Below are positions 18,416-26,267 of a stretch of DNA of 64,000 nucleotides, piece after piece. The DNA is from Deltaproteobacteria bacterium. Its GTDB lineage: Bacteria > Myxococcota_A > UBA9160 > UBA4427. The notes beneath the pieces are model-generated. The model was not told where the DNA came from. It ran no database searches and worked only from the letters and a program-made list of their open reading frames with translations. A program made the translations under genes and the position numbers. Position 1 is the stretch's first letter; each line of letters starts with the position of its first letter. Where the stretch lies: positions 124,001 through 188,000 of the forward strand of contig JAJDAN010000013.1 in assembly GCA_029261855.1 (NCBI GenBank). Reading direction: 5' to 3'.

Positions 18416-18437
18416 AGAATGCGATTCGCATTCTGTT
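18413..18437. promoter_or_regulatory. Palindromic operator, probable TetR autoregulatory site
   Basis: A perfect 25-bp inverted repeat: AACAGAATGCGA, a central T, and the exact complement. It lies between the promoter -10 box and the TTG start at 18451, so a bound dimer would block transcription. Length and symmetry are typical of TetR operators. Confidence 0.8.
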
Positions 18438-18450
18438 CGAGAGGCCCCGA

Positions 18451-19140
18451 TTGCCCCGCTCTCAGCCGCCCCAGCCGCCCCAGCCGCCCGCGCGAACGAC
18501 CGCCCTGGCGAGCGTCCAGGCGCCCAAGCAGGCGCGCAGTGAACAGACCCTGCTGCGACTGCTCGATGCCGCCGAGGCATTGATCCAGGAGAAGGGCCTG
18601 GCCGACGTCTCGATCCCGGAAATCGTGCGCCGAGCCGGGTCGTCCGTGGGCGGCTTCTACGCGCGCTTCCGAGACAAGGACGAGCTGCTTCGGGCTCTCG
18701 AGGAGCGCTTCTTCCGGCGTCTCGACGAGCGCGTCGAAGAACTCGCGGATCCGGCCTACTGGGGCCGGGCGGGCACCGCCGCCATCGTCGCGTCCTGCAT
18801 GCACGAGCTCGTCGCGACGTACCGGGCGGAGAACAACATGATCAACGCGTTCCTGCTGCGGGCGGCGCGGGACGTCGAGATCCGCGACGAGGGCATGCGT
18901 TTCCGGCAACGCGTTTCGGCGCGCATCTCCGATCTGCTGCTCACGCGTCGCGGCGAGATCGGCCATCCGGATCCCGCTGTCGCCATCGATCTCGGCATCC
19001 AGCTCGCCTTCGGTCTCATGCTGCAGAACGTGATCTTCGGCGAGTTGCGCGCCGGGTCGCGCGTGCTCGGCGACGCGGCCATCGAGGTCGAGCTCACCCG
19101 CAATTTCATCGCCTACCTCGGAATCGACGTCAGTCGGTAG
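18451..19140 (+). CDS. TetR/AcrR family transcriptional regulator
   Basis: A 229-residue regulator starting at TTG. A Pro/Gln-rich N-terminal tail (residues 1-20) precedes the HTH at about 30-75 (LLDAAEALIQEKGLADVSIPE, IVRRAGSSVGGFYARFRDKDEL). A perfect palindrome overlapping a near-consensus promoter lies immediately upstream, so autorepression is likely. The next gene on the same strand, 39 bp on, is a ferritin-like di-iron protein that is probably co-transcribed and thus the regulated function. The ligand-binding domain gives no clear substrate. Confidence 0.88.
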   Translation: MPRSQPPQPPQPPARTTALASVQAPKQARSEQTLLRLLDAAEALIQEKGLADVSIPEIVRRAGSSVGGFYARFRDKDELLRALEERFFRRLDERVEELADPAYWGRAGTAAIVASCMHELVATYRAENNMINAFLLRAARDVEIRDEGMRFRQRVSARISDLLLTRRGEIGHPDPAVAIDLGIQLAFGLMLQNVIFGELRAGSRVLGDAAIEVELTRNFIAYLGIDVSR

Positions 19141-19179
19141 GCGAAACGAACGCGCCCCGTTCACTACGGAGAACTCCAA

Positions 19180-20292
19180 TTGGACTACGCACAGCGGAAC
19201 CCCATCCCCTTGCCCGCGAGTGGGCCCTTCGAATCGGTGTCGGCGACACTGGAGACCGTCTTCGACTGGCAGTACGCCCTCGAGCAGAAGGGCCTGATGG
19301 CCCTCTACGAGAAGGGCAAGGCGGCCAACTGGAACGCCACCGAGCTCGACTGGAGCGCCGACGTCAGCATCGAGCGCATGATGCGCGAGCGCACCGCGGT
19401 GGGCGGCGGCACCCTGATGAACCAGGTGCTGAACCCGCCGAGCCAGCTCGAGGAGGACAAGGTCGTCGAGCTGCAGCTCAACATGAATTCCTTCATGCTC
19501 TCGCAGTTCCTGCACGGCGAGCAGGGCGCGCTGCTCGCGACCGCAAAGATCGTCCAGACGGTGCCGGAGGAAGAATCGAAGTTCTACGCGGCGAGCCAGG
19601 TGATGGACGAGGCACGGCACGTAGAGGTCTACCACCGCTATCTGACGGAGAAGATGGGTATCTCCTATCCCGTCGTCCCCAGCCTCCAGAGCTTGCTGGA
19701 TGACATCATCGAGGACCCGCGCTGGGACGTGACCTTCCTCGGCATGCAGATCATGGTGGAAGGACTCGCACTCGCGGCCTTCAGCATGATGCGGATGATG
19801 ATGGCCGGGGAGCCGCTGATCCAGGACATCACCACGCGCATCATGGCCGACGAGTCGCGCCACGTGGCGTTCGGCGTCCTGTCTCTCGGCGACTTCTACC
19901 ACAACGAGCTGTCAGGGAACGAGCTGCGGGAGCGCGAGGACTTCGTCATCGAGGCTACGCACCTGCTGCGCGAGCGGCTCAAGATGGAGCAGGTCTTCGA
20001 CCGCATGGGATTCGACGTGCCGCTCTGGACGGAGTGGTCGAACAACACGCCCTTCATGAAGGGCTTCCGCCAGATGACCTTCTCGAAGATCGTGCCGAAC
20101 CTCAAGCGGCTCGGTCTGCTGACCCCGCGCGTGCGCGAGGCCTACGCGAAGATGGACCTGCTGCGCTTCGAGCATCTCAAGGACTCGGTGGAAGAGGCCG
20201 AGCCCCAGCCGCCCGAAGAGCTGGTGAAGCTGCTGATGGAGTTCCTGAACACCAACGTCGACACGGCGGGCAAGCCCACAGCAGCGGCCTGA
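19180..20292 (+). CDS. Ferritin-like (R2-type) di-iron protein
   Basis: A 370-residue all-helical protein. Two carboxylate-histidine motifs typical of di-iron ferritin-like/ribonucleotide-reductase-R2-type folds are present: DEARHVEVYHRY near residue 149 and ADESRHVAFG near residue 228. Additional Glu residues lie in helices upstream (FLHGEQGALLATAK). It lacks the other R2 landmarks and is closer to the aminobenzoate oxygenase (AurF)-like or fatty-acid di-iron group. The start is TTG at 19180 with CGGAGAA before it. It follows a self-regulated TetR gene, suggesting inducible oxidation of a hydrophobic substrate; that substrate is not known. Confidence 0.78.
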   Translation: MDYAQRNPIPLPASGPFESVSATLETVFDWQYALEQKGLMALYEKGKAANWNATELDWSADVSIERMMRERTAVGGGTLMNQVLNPPSQLEEDKVVELQLNMNSFMLSQFLHGEQGALLATAKIVQTVPEEESKFYAASQVMDEARHVEVYHRYLTEKMGISYPVVPSLQSLLDDIIEDPRWDVTFLGMQIMVEGLALAAFSMMRMMMAGEPLIQDITTRIMADESRHVAFGVLSLGDFYHNELSGNELREREDFVIEATHLLRERLKMEQVFDRMGFDVPLWTEWSNNTPFMKGFRQMTFSKIVPNLKRLGLLTPRVREAYAKMDLLRFEHLKDSVEEAEPQPPEELVKLLMEFLNTNVDTAGKPTAAA

Positions 20293-20296
20293 GGTT

Positions 20297-20716
20297 TCAG
20301 CGCGGGGCCCGCTGCTCCGCGCCATCTCCCGGCGTCGGGCACGGCAGGGGGCCACCGGCGTCTTCGCACAGCTCGGGCCAGCGGGCGTGGATGCGGCGGA
20401 GCACGGTCTCGGCTTGCTCGGAGACCGTCGCGAAGGCCGAGAGCGCGGCGGCGTGGGCGCCGCGGGCGACGCCGGCGATCGGCCCGGGTTGCGGGGCGTC
20501 GAAGAGGTCGCTGGCAATGCCCTGTCGATGGATCCGCGACCAGATGCGCCGGCGCATCTGGTCGTCGTTTGCGGACTGGGCGCCGAACTGGCCGACGAGT
20601 CGGGCCAGTCCGAGTCGGGCCTGGTCGTAGCCGTGGTACAAGCCGAGCAGGGTGCCCAGCTCGGCGTCGTCGCGCCGGTTTCGGGTCGGTAGCGGGTACA
20701 CCGCACCGTTCGCCAT
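20297..20716 (-). CDS. Hypothetical protein
   Basis: A 139-residue soluble protein with the excellent ribosome site AGGAGGAAG before the ATG at 20716. It is mostly helical (LGLYHGYDQARLGLARLVGQF; AALSAFATVSEQAETVLRRIH) and Pro-rich at the C-terminus. I recognise no family. It is convergent with the ferritin-like gene (4 bp apart) and divergent from the TerB-like gene. The start choice rests on the ribosome site; longer in-frame versions upstream look non-coding. Confidence 0.55.
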   Translation of the reverse strand: MANGAVYPLPTRNRRDDAELGTLLGLYHGYDQARLGLARLVGQFGAQSANDDQMRRRIWSRIHRQGIASDLFDAPQPGPIAGVARGAHAAALSAFATVSEQAETVLRRIHARWPELCEDAGGPLPCPTPGDGAEQRAPR

Positions 20717-20876
20717 CTCGCTTCCTCCTGCGCCGGGGGCCGGCGGTCGAGGTTTTGGTAACCCGCCGGGTCGGGATGGTTCGTTCCCGGGTTGCGCCCC
20801 GTGGGTCTTCGCGGAAACTCCTTGATCCGCCAGGGCTCGTCTGTGAGACCCTGGGGGAGAACAGGAGAGGTAAGTC

Positions 20877-21203
20877 ATGCTCGAACAGCTCGATCGCGGC
20901 GAACGACTGCAGCTGATGAAGTTCGTCTGCTCCTTCGCGTGGGCCGATCTCGAGATCCGTCCCGAAGAGCGTGAGTTCGTGGGTCGCCTGATCCAGCGGC
21001 TGAAGCTCGACCCCGACGAGGCACGCCAGGTCGAAGGCTGGTTGAAGCTGCCGCCGCGTCCCGAGTCGGTGGATCCGACGCGCATTCCGGCGGAACACCG
21101 CAGGCTGTTCCTGGCGGAGATCGAGGGTGTGATCGAGGCGGATGGGGATGTGGCGGAGGAAGAGCTCGAGAACCTGGCTTTGGTTCGGGATCTGCTCTCC
21201 TAG
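20877..21203 (+). CDS. TerB-like helical protein
   Basis: A 108-residue acidic protein with the pattern of the TerB/tellurite-resistance-like fold: LMKFVCSFAWADLEIRPEER, LIQRLKLDPDEARQVEGW, and EIEGVIEADGDVAEEELEN. The D...E..E acidic positions in the helix-loop segments resemble the metal-binding acidic cluster of TerB domains. The function of stand-alone TerB proteins is not established. It has GGAGAGG upstream of the ATG. Its stop is followed directly by a heptanucleotide repeat array. Confidence 0.6.
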   Translation: MLEQLDRGERLQLMKFVCSFAWADLEIRPEEREFVGRLIQRLKLDPDEARQVEGWLKLPPRPESVDPTRIPAEHRRLFLAEIEGVIEADGDVAEEELENLALVRDLLS

Positions 21204-21251
21204 CTTCTTGCTTCTTGCTTCTTGCTTCTTGCTTCTTGCTTCTTGGTTCTT
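21203..21251. repeat. Heptanucleotide tandem repeat (GCTTCTT)n
   Basis: Six perfect copies of GCTTCTT plus one variant (GGTTCTT) immediately after the TerB-like stop codon. Slippage-prone; no coding role seen. Confidence 0.9.
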
Positions 21252-21256
21252 GCTCC

Positions 21257-21358
21257 GCGGGTCGGGGGGGAGGACCGCTCCTCCCACTTTTCTTTGGTGT
21301 TCCTTTGCCGGCTGCCGGCATGGCGCTAGTCGTCGCTTGCCCTCCCCCCGCGACCCGC
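21257..21358 (-). repeat. Dispersed ~100-bp element with terminal inverted repeats, copy 1
   Basis: Both ends carry GCGGGTCG and its complement, extended by G-rich tracts. The interior shares CGCTCCTCCCACTTTT and AGTCGTCGCTTGCCCTCC with the copy at 52016-52114, which lies in the opposite orientation. This copy sits between the TerB-like gene and the 3' end of an acyl-CoA ligase gene. No protein is encoded. Confidence 0.75.
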
Positions 21359-21370
21359 TTCGGGTTCCGG

Positions 21371-21434
21371 GTTCGCGTGGGTTGGGTGGGGTGGGTTGAG
21401 TGGGGTGGGGTGAGTGGGGTGGGTTGCGTGGGGG
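21371..21434. repeat. G/T-rich low-complexity tract
   Basis: Irregular repeats of GGGTGGGGT/GGTTG fill the rest of the gap down to the ligase stop. G-runs on the + strand could form G-quadruplex or act on transcription coming from the ligase gene; this is speculative. Confidence 0.5.
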
Positions 21435-23009
21435 TTAGTTGACCTTTCGGTCGTTGTTCCAGAACTGTTCTCTCAGGCGGAATTTCTGGAGCTTTCCGGT
21501 GGCGGTTCTGGGGAGCTCGGGGACGAATTCGATGCGGGTGGGGCACTTGAAGTGGGCGAGCTTCTGGCGGCAGAAGTCGATCAGGTCCTGCTCGCTGGGC
21601 ATCTCCCCCGAACGCAGGACGACCAGGGCGACCGGGGTCTCGCCCCATTTTTCGTGGGGCACCCCGATGACCGCGCATTCGAGGACAGCGGGATGCTGGT
21701 AGAGGGCGTCTTCGATCTCGGGAGAGCTGATGTTCTCTCCCCCCGAGATGATCACGTCCTTCTTGCGATCGACGATGTGGACGTTGCCCAGTTCGTCCCA
21801 TACGGCGAGGTCGCCGGTGTGGAACCAGCCGTCTCGGATGGCGGCCTCGGTCTGGTCGGGCTGCTCCCAGTAGCCGGCGAAGACCACGTTCGAACGGGCA
21901 CAGATCTCGCCCGGGGTCTCGCCGTCCTGGGGCACGGGGTTGTCGTCGTCGTCGCGCAGCTCGATCTCGACACCGAGCCCGGCCACGCCCGCCCTCGCTC
22001 GGCGCGGCCAATCGGTCTGGGCGGTGGCGTGATCCGGCTGTGAGACCGTGAGCAACGGGGCGGTCTCGGTGAGGCCGTAGATCTGGATGAAGTCCCAGCC
22101 CAGCTCTTCTTCGAGGCGCTCGATGAAGGCGGCGGGCGGGGGTGCGCCGGCGACGGTGAAGCGGGGGGTCGTCGTGATGTGGTGTCGGTCCTTGTTCGGG
22201 TAGTCGAGGATCGTGCGCAGCACGGCGGGCGCCATGCAGGCGAAGGTCACGCCTTCGCGTTCGATGAGGCCGAAGATGGCTTCGCCGTCCACCGTTCGCA
22301 GGACGACGTGGGTGCCGCCCATGCCCGTCAGCGCGTAGACGCCGCCCCATCCGTTGCAGTGGAACATCGGCAGGGTCCACAGCTCGACGTCTTCATGGGA
22401 AACGCGCAGGTGTGCGATCAGGTTGTAGGCGTTCAGGTAGCAGTTGCGATGGGTGAGCATCACGCCCTTCGGGCGCGCCGTGGTGCCCGACGTGTAGTTG
22501 ATCGAGACGAGCTCGTTCTCGTCGATCTCGATAGCGGGGGGCGCCGTCGTCGGCGCCGCCGCGATCAGGTCGTTCCAGGATGTCCAGCCGGGGGCGGCGG
22601 CGCCTTCGTCCCGGGCTTCGATCCAGTGCTCGACCTTCGGCAGATCCTGGCGGATCTCATCGACGACTCCCGTGTACTCCCAGTCGACGAGCACGGCTCG
22701 CACGCCCGCGTGGTCGAGGATGTAGGCGTGGTCCGCGGCGACCAGACGATAATTGAGGGGAACCAGCACGACTCCGATCTGGCTCGTGGCGTAGAAGCTC
22801 TCGAGAAAGAAGTGCGAGTTCGGACTGAGGATGCACACCCGGTCGCCCTTCTCGATGCCCAGCTTCGCGAGGGCGTGGGACAGCTGATTCACCCGGGCCT
22901 GGAAGTCGCGGTAGCTGTAGCGGAGATCGCCGTCCACGATGGCGAGCTTGTCCGGATACAGCTGGGCGGCACGCCGGAGGAAGTCGTTGACGAGGAGCGG
23001 TACCTGCAT
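21435..23009 (-). CDS. Fatty-acid/acyl-CoA ligase (AMP-forming, FadD-like)
   Basis: A 524-residue member of the ANL superfamily. The P-loop-like motif is NYTSGTTARPKGV (about residue 175), the A5 motif is QIYGLTETAP, the A7 motif is GWFHTGDLAVWDE with DRKKDVIISGGENIS, and the C-terminal catalytic Lys is in RTATGKLQKF. These enzymes activate a carboxylic acid to acyl-AMP and then acyl-CoA. MFHCNGWG is typical of the medium/long-chain FadD group related to DmdB and AlkK. It is divergent from a crotonase gene (97 bp), so the pair probably serves one beta-oxidation-type route. Confidence 0.9.
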   Translation of the reverse strand: MQVPLLVNDFLRRAAQLYPDKLAIVDGDLRYSYRDFQARVNQLSHALAKLGIEKGDRVCILSPNSHFFLESFYATSQIGVVLVPLNYRLVAADHAYILDHAGVRAVLVDWEYTGVVDEIRQDLPKVEHWIEARDEGAAAPGWTSWNDLIAAAPTTAPPAIEIDENELVSINYTSGTTARPKGVMLTHRNCYLNAYNLIAHLRVSHEDVELWTLPMFHCNGWGGVYALTGMGGTHVVLRTVDGEAIFGLIEREGVTFACMAPAVLRTILDYPNKDRHHITTTPRFTVAGAPPPAAFIERLEEELGWDFIQIYGLTETAPLLTVSQPDHATAQTDWPRRARAGVAGLGVEIELRDDDDNPVPQDGETPGEICARSNVVFAGYWEQPDQTEAAIRDGWFHTGDLAVWDELGNVHIVDRKKDVIISGGENISSPEIEDALYQHPAVLECAVIGVPHEKWGETPVALVVLRSGEMPSEQDLIDFCRQKLAHFKCPTRIEFVPELPRTATGKLQKFRLREQFWNNDRKVN

Positions 23010-23105
23010 GGGGTCATTCCATCCTGTCGAGGAGCGTTGCTTGCGTTCGGGGCATCGAGTGCCAGTGTAGGGGGCTGAATCGACGCCTGTGAAGGGAGGG
23101 ACTGC

Positions 23106-23906
23106 ATGAGCGAGCCCGCGAGTTGGGTCCTGTACGAACGTCGGGGGCCCGTGGCTCTCGTGACCATCAACCGTCCCGCCGTCCGCAACTGCGTCGACGG
23201 TCCGACCGCCGCCGCGCTGGCGGACGCCTTCCGGCGTTTCGAGTCCGACGAGGACGCGCGCGTCGCGGTGCTCTCCGGTGCCGAGGGTTGCTTTTGCGCG
23301 GGGGCGGATCTCAAGGGCGTCGGCGAGGGCCGGGGCAATCGCGTGGAGACCGACGTCTCGCTCGACGGACCGATGGGCTGCAGTCGCATGCTGCTCGAGA
23401 AGCCGGTCATCGCGGCGGTCGAGGGCTACGCGGTCGCGGGAGGACTCGAACTCGCAGTCTGGTGCGACATGCGCGTTGCGGCGCGCGACGCGGTCTTCGG
23501 CGTGTTCTGCAGGCGTTGGGGTGTTCCCCTCGTGGACGGCGGCACCATCCGCCTGACGCGCCTGCTCGGACAGAGCCACGCGATGGACCTGATCCTGACC
23601 GGGCGCGGCGTCTCCGGCGACGAGGCGCGCCTCATGGGCCTCGCGAACCGCCTGGTCGAGCCCGGCACCGCGGTCGAGGAGGCGATCGCCATCGCCGAGC
23701 AGATCGCAGGCTTCCCCCAGCGTTGCATGCGGGGCGACCGCATGTCCGCCTATCGCCAGTGGAACCTGGACCTGTCGGACGCACTTGCCGAGGAGACGCG
23801 CATCGGCCTCGAGGTGATCCGGTCCGGAGAGACCGGAGAGGGCGCCAAACGCTTCGCCGACGGCGCGGGACGTCACGGCCAGTTCGAATCCGGACAGCCG
23901 AAATAA
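23106..23906 (+). CDS. Enoyl-CoA hydratase/isomerase family (crotonase) protein
   Basis: A 266-residue crotonase-fold protein with NRPAVRNCVDG, the oxyanion-hole segment GCFCAGADLKGV and VEGYAVAGGLELAVWCDMR. The region around residues 130-140 (VFCRRWGVPLVDGGT) has Asp rather than the paired Glu residues of classical hydratases. A hydratase, isomerase or other CoA-ester reaction is possible. It starts at ATG with GGGAGGG upstream and is divergent from the FadD-like gene. The ClpP-like gene follows after about 97 bp. Confidence 0.85.
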   Translation: MSEPASWVLYERRGPVALVTINRPAVRNCVDGPTAAALADAFRRFESDEDARVAVLSGAEGCFCAGADLKGVGEGRGNRVETDVSLDGPMGCSRMLLEKPVIAAVEGYAVAGGLELAVWCDMRVAARDAVFGVFCRRWGVPLVDGGTIRLTRLLGQSHAMDLILTGRGVSGDEARLMGLANRLVEPGTAVEEAIAIAEQIAGFPQRCMRGDRMSAYRQWNLDLSDALAEETRIGLEVIRSGETGEGAKRFADGAGRHGQFESGQPK

Positions 23907-24003
23907 GCTCCACGGACGGCGCTCCAAGTCGGGCACGGGCGAATCGGCTACCCTGCTTCGCGCATCCAAAACCCAGCACCTTCATTCCCCGCGAGGACAC
24001 TCC

Positions 24004-24594
24004 GTGCCGCAGCTCGACGAGCCCGAAGAGGGCCAGAAGCCCCAGCTCCCCCAGGACGCCGTCCTGTCCCGGATGCTCGGGATCCGCACCATCCTCGTTT
24101 CCGGCGAGATCGACAAGGACGTGGCCGAGCGCGCCATCTCCCAGGCCCTGATCCTCGACGCTGCGAACCACGATCCCATCCGGGTGCTGATCACGTCCCA
24201 GGGCGGTCACGTGGACTCGGGCTACGCGATCCACGACGTGCTCCGGTACATCGAGAGCCCGGTGGTGACGGTGGGGGCCGGTTGGGTGGCGAGCATCGCC
24301 GTTCCGATCCTGCTCTCTGCCGAGAAGAAGAACCGCTACTCGCTGCCGAACACCCGATACCTGTTGCACCAGCCTTCGGGTGGCGCGGGCGGCCAGGCTT
24401 CGGACATCCGCATCGCCGCCGAGGAGATCCTCAAGCTGCGGGCCCGGCTCAACCAACTGATCGCGGACGCGACGGGAACGAAGCTCGACAAGGTCGCCAG
24501 CGACAGCGATCGCAACTTCTGGATGAGCGCCGAAGAGGCGCTCAGCTACGGACTGGTCTCGAAGATCATCAAGAGCCAGACCGAGATCGCTTAG
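24004..24594 (+). CDS. clpP: ClpP-like protease subunit with Asp-to-Asn change in the triad
   Basis: A 196-residue ClpP-family protein starting at GTG with GAGGACA upstream. Ser97 lies in WVASIAVPI and His122 in RYLLHQPSGG. The position of the third triad residue is occupied by Asn171 in DRNFWMSAEEA, where E. coli ClpP has Asp171. The protein otherwise keeps ClpP features, including the handle helix (ILKLRARLNQLIADATGT) and the GYAIHDVLRY segment. A Ser-His dyad may remain active, or it may be a non-catalytic ring partner of another ClpP. No clpX, clpA or tig is adjacent; moaA follows 14 bp later. Confidence 0.85.
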   Translation: MPQLDEPEEGQKPQLPQDAVLSRMLGIRTILVSGEIDKDVAERAISQALILDAANHDPIRVLITSQGGHVDSGYAIHDVLRYIESPVVTVGAGWVASIAVPILLSAEKKNRYSLPNTRYLLHQPSGGAGGQASDIRIAAEEILKLRARLNQLIADATGTKLDKVASDSDRNFWMSAEEALSYGLVSKIIKSQTEIA

Positions 24595-24608
24595 CGAGCG
24601 CCCGCGTC

Positions 24609-25664
24609 TTGTCCCCCCAAGAGACATCTGGCACGGATCGCGAGCTGATCGATACGCTCGCCCGTCCGCTGCACGATCTGCGCATCTCCGTCACCGACCG
24701 CTGCAACTTCCGATGCACCTATTGCATGCCGGAGGAGATCTTCGGCGAGAAGTACAAGTTCCTGCCCCGGGCCGAGATCCTGAGCTTCGAGGAGATCGAG
24801 CGGCTGGTCGGCATCTTCACGGGGCTGGGCGCGCGCAAGCTGCGCATCACCGGGGGCGAGCCGCTCCTGCGTGTCGACCTGCCGGACCTGCTGGCGCGCA
24901 TCGCCCAGGTGCCGGGCGTCGAGGACCTGGCGCTGACGACGAACGCAACCCTGCTTCCGCGCCAGGCCGCGGCGCTGGCCGAAGCCGGCCTGCGCCGGGT
25001 GACGATTTCCCTCGACTCCCTCGACGAGGACGTCTTCTCGCAGATGAACGGCGGCAAGCTGTCGGTGGCGCGGGTGCTCGAGGGCGTGGAGGCGGCGGAA
25101 CGAGCGGGCCTCGGGCCCATCAAGATCAACACCGTCGTTCAGAAGGGCGTCAACGACCACACCCTGGTCGAGCTGGCGCGGCACTTCAAGGGCACCGGTC
25201 ACATCGTGCGCTTCATCGAGTACATGGACGTGGGCACGCGAAACGCCTGGGACATGAACCAGGTGCTGCCGGCTGCCGAGATCGTCGAGCGCATCGGCGC
25301 CGAACTGCCTCTCGCGCCCGCCGAGCCGAACTATCGCGGCGAAGTCGCCAAGCGCTGGCGCTACCAGGACGGCCAGGGCGAGATCGGCGTGATCGCGTCG
25401 GTCACCCAACCCTTCTGCGGCGACTGCACCCGCGCTCGCCTCACGACCGAAGGTCAGCTCGTGACCTGCCTGTTCGCGGAGAAGGGCGTCGACCTGCGAA
25501 CGCCCCTTCGAAACGGCTCCAGCGACGCCGAGATCCGGGATCTCATCGTCGCCACCTGGCGCAAGCGCAGCGACCGCTATTCCGACGAACGCCAGGAGCT
25601 GCTGCAGATCGAAGGCGTCAAGCCGAGCCGGCGCCGGATCGAGATGTACCAGGTCGGGGGGTGA
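24609..25664 (+). CDS. moaA: GTP 3',8-cyclase MoaA (molybdenum cofactor synthesis)
   Basis: A 351-residue radical SAM enzyme. The N-terminal [4Fe-4S] cysteines are in CNFRCTYC (32, 36, 39); the second cluster cysteines are 270, 273 (CGDC) and 287. The GG C-terminal tail needed for catalysis is present (MYQVGG), as are ITGGEP and LTTNATLL. MoaA converts GTP to 3',8-cyclo-dihydro-GTP in molybdenum cofactor synthesis. The best start is TTG 24609, 14 bp after the ClpP-like stop. Its last 20 bp (25645-25664) are the sequence repeated at 32975, 35826 and 38000, so the gene end is an integration target that keeps the protein intact. No other moa genes are near. Confidence 0.93.
   Translation: MSPQETSGTDRELIDTLARPLHDLRISVTDRCNFRCTYCMPEEIFGEKYKFLPRAEILSFEEIERLVGIFTGLGARKLRITGGEPLLRVDLPDLLARIAQVPGVEDLALTTNATLLPRQAAALAEAGLRRVTISLDSLDEDVFSQMNGGKLSVARVLEGVEAAERAGLGPIKINTVVQKGVNDHTLVELARHFKGTGHIVRFIEYMDVGTRNAWDMNQVLPAAEIVERIGAELPLAPAEPNYRGEVAKRWRYQDGQGEIGVIASVTQPFCGDCTRARLTTEGQLVTCLFAEKGVDLRTPLRNGSSDAEIRDLIVATWRKRSDRYSDERQELLQIEGVKPSRRRIEMYQVGG
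25645..25664 (+). repeat. att-like core, chromosomal copy at the end of moaA
   Basis: TGTACCAGGTCGGGGGGTGA encodes the last moaA residues and stop. It is repeated with one mismatch at 32975 (up to the final GA) and 35826, and with a few changes at 38000. Unlike the first two downstream copies, it has no inverted repeat immediately upstream. Confidence 0.8.
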
Positions 25665-25706
25665 CGCTCGTCCCATTCTGATTGGGCGTGCCAGGTCATC
25701 TCTGGG

Positions 25707-26267
25707 TCACGGTGGACGCTTGTGGAAGAGCCGCCTGAAATCGGCTTCGTAGTCCCTGGGTAGATCCCTCGCGTACCTCCAGTATCCGGCGGCGGCGACC
25801 ACCTGCTCGATCGTTGCGTGATTGCAGTCCACCATCAGCCGAAGCAGTTCCAGGGTCTTCATGGCTTCGATGTCGAATAGGTCCGCGAGGGCAAGCATGT
25901 CGCCGTCGTCCGTGACCACCGGAACGTCCAGAACCGAGGCGGTCGCCAGCGCCCTCGCATCCACTGGCGAGGCGCCGAGACCGCGCTGACGGGCCTCACC
26001 TTCGATCACGGAGATCGTCAGGGCGATCGTCTTCGCCGCCTTGCGCGGAATCGCGATGCTCCGCCTGCGGTTCTCCAGGTACTGCGGATCATTGACCCAG
26101 TGGAACTTCGTCTGCAGGCGGGGGCTTCGATCGAATTCCTGTTGTAGCTCCCGGATTGCGTACAAGCAGTGGCACTCGTTGCCGAACTCGATGTCGAGCA
26201 GCGGGTGAACCGTCTGGGCCAGCCGAAGGTAGGCGTTGGAGTCCAGCAGGATCTTCCGCTGTGCCAT
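25707..26267 (-). CDS. PIN domain protein
   Basis: A 186-residue protein. The N-terminal ILLDSNAYLRL (Asp9) and the later VVTDDGDMLALADL give the acidic residues of a PIN-type nuclease. The family includes VapC-type RNases. The ATG at 26267 overlaps the stop of the XRE-ImmA/IrrE gene by one base (TGATG), so the two form one operon. An XRE-metalloprotease plus PIN pair resembles a two-gene toxin/regulator module, but the toxin is longer than VapC and the partner is not a small antitoxin. Whether it acts as a toxin is an inference. Confidence 0.7.
   Translation of the reverse strand: MAQRKILLDSNAYLRLAQTVHPLLDIEFGNECHCLYAIRELQQEFDRSPRLQTKFHWVNDPQYLENRRRSIAIPRKAAKTIALTISVIEGEARQRGLGASPVDARALATASVLDVPVVTDDGDMLALADLFDIEAMKTLELLRLMVDCNHATIEQVVAAAGYWRYARDLPRDYEADFRRLFHKRPP

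Noticed and set aside
21203-21251. Possible CRISPR array
   Set aside because: Units of 7 bp with no spacers; simple tandem repeat.
25665-25700. Intrinsic terminator after moaA (CCCA...TGGG)
   Set aside because: Stem is short with a bulge and no T-run; too weak to report.
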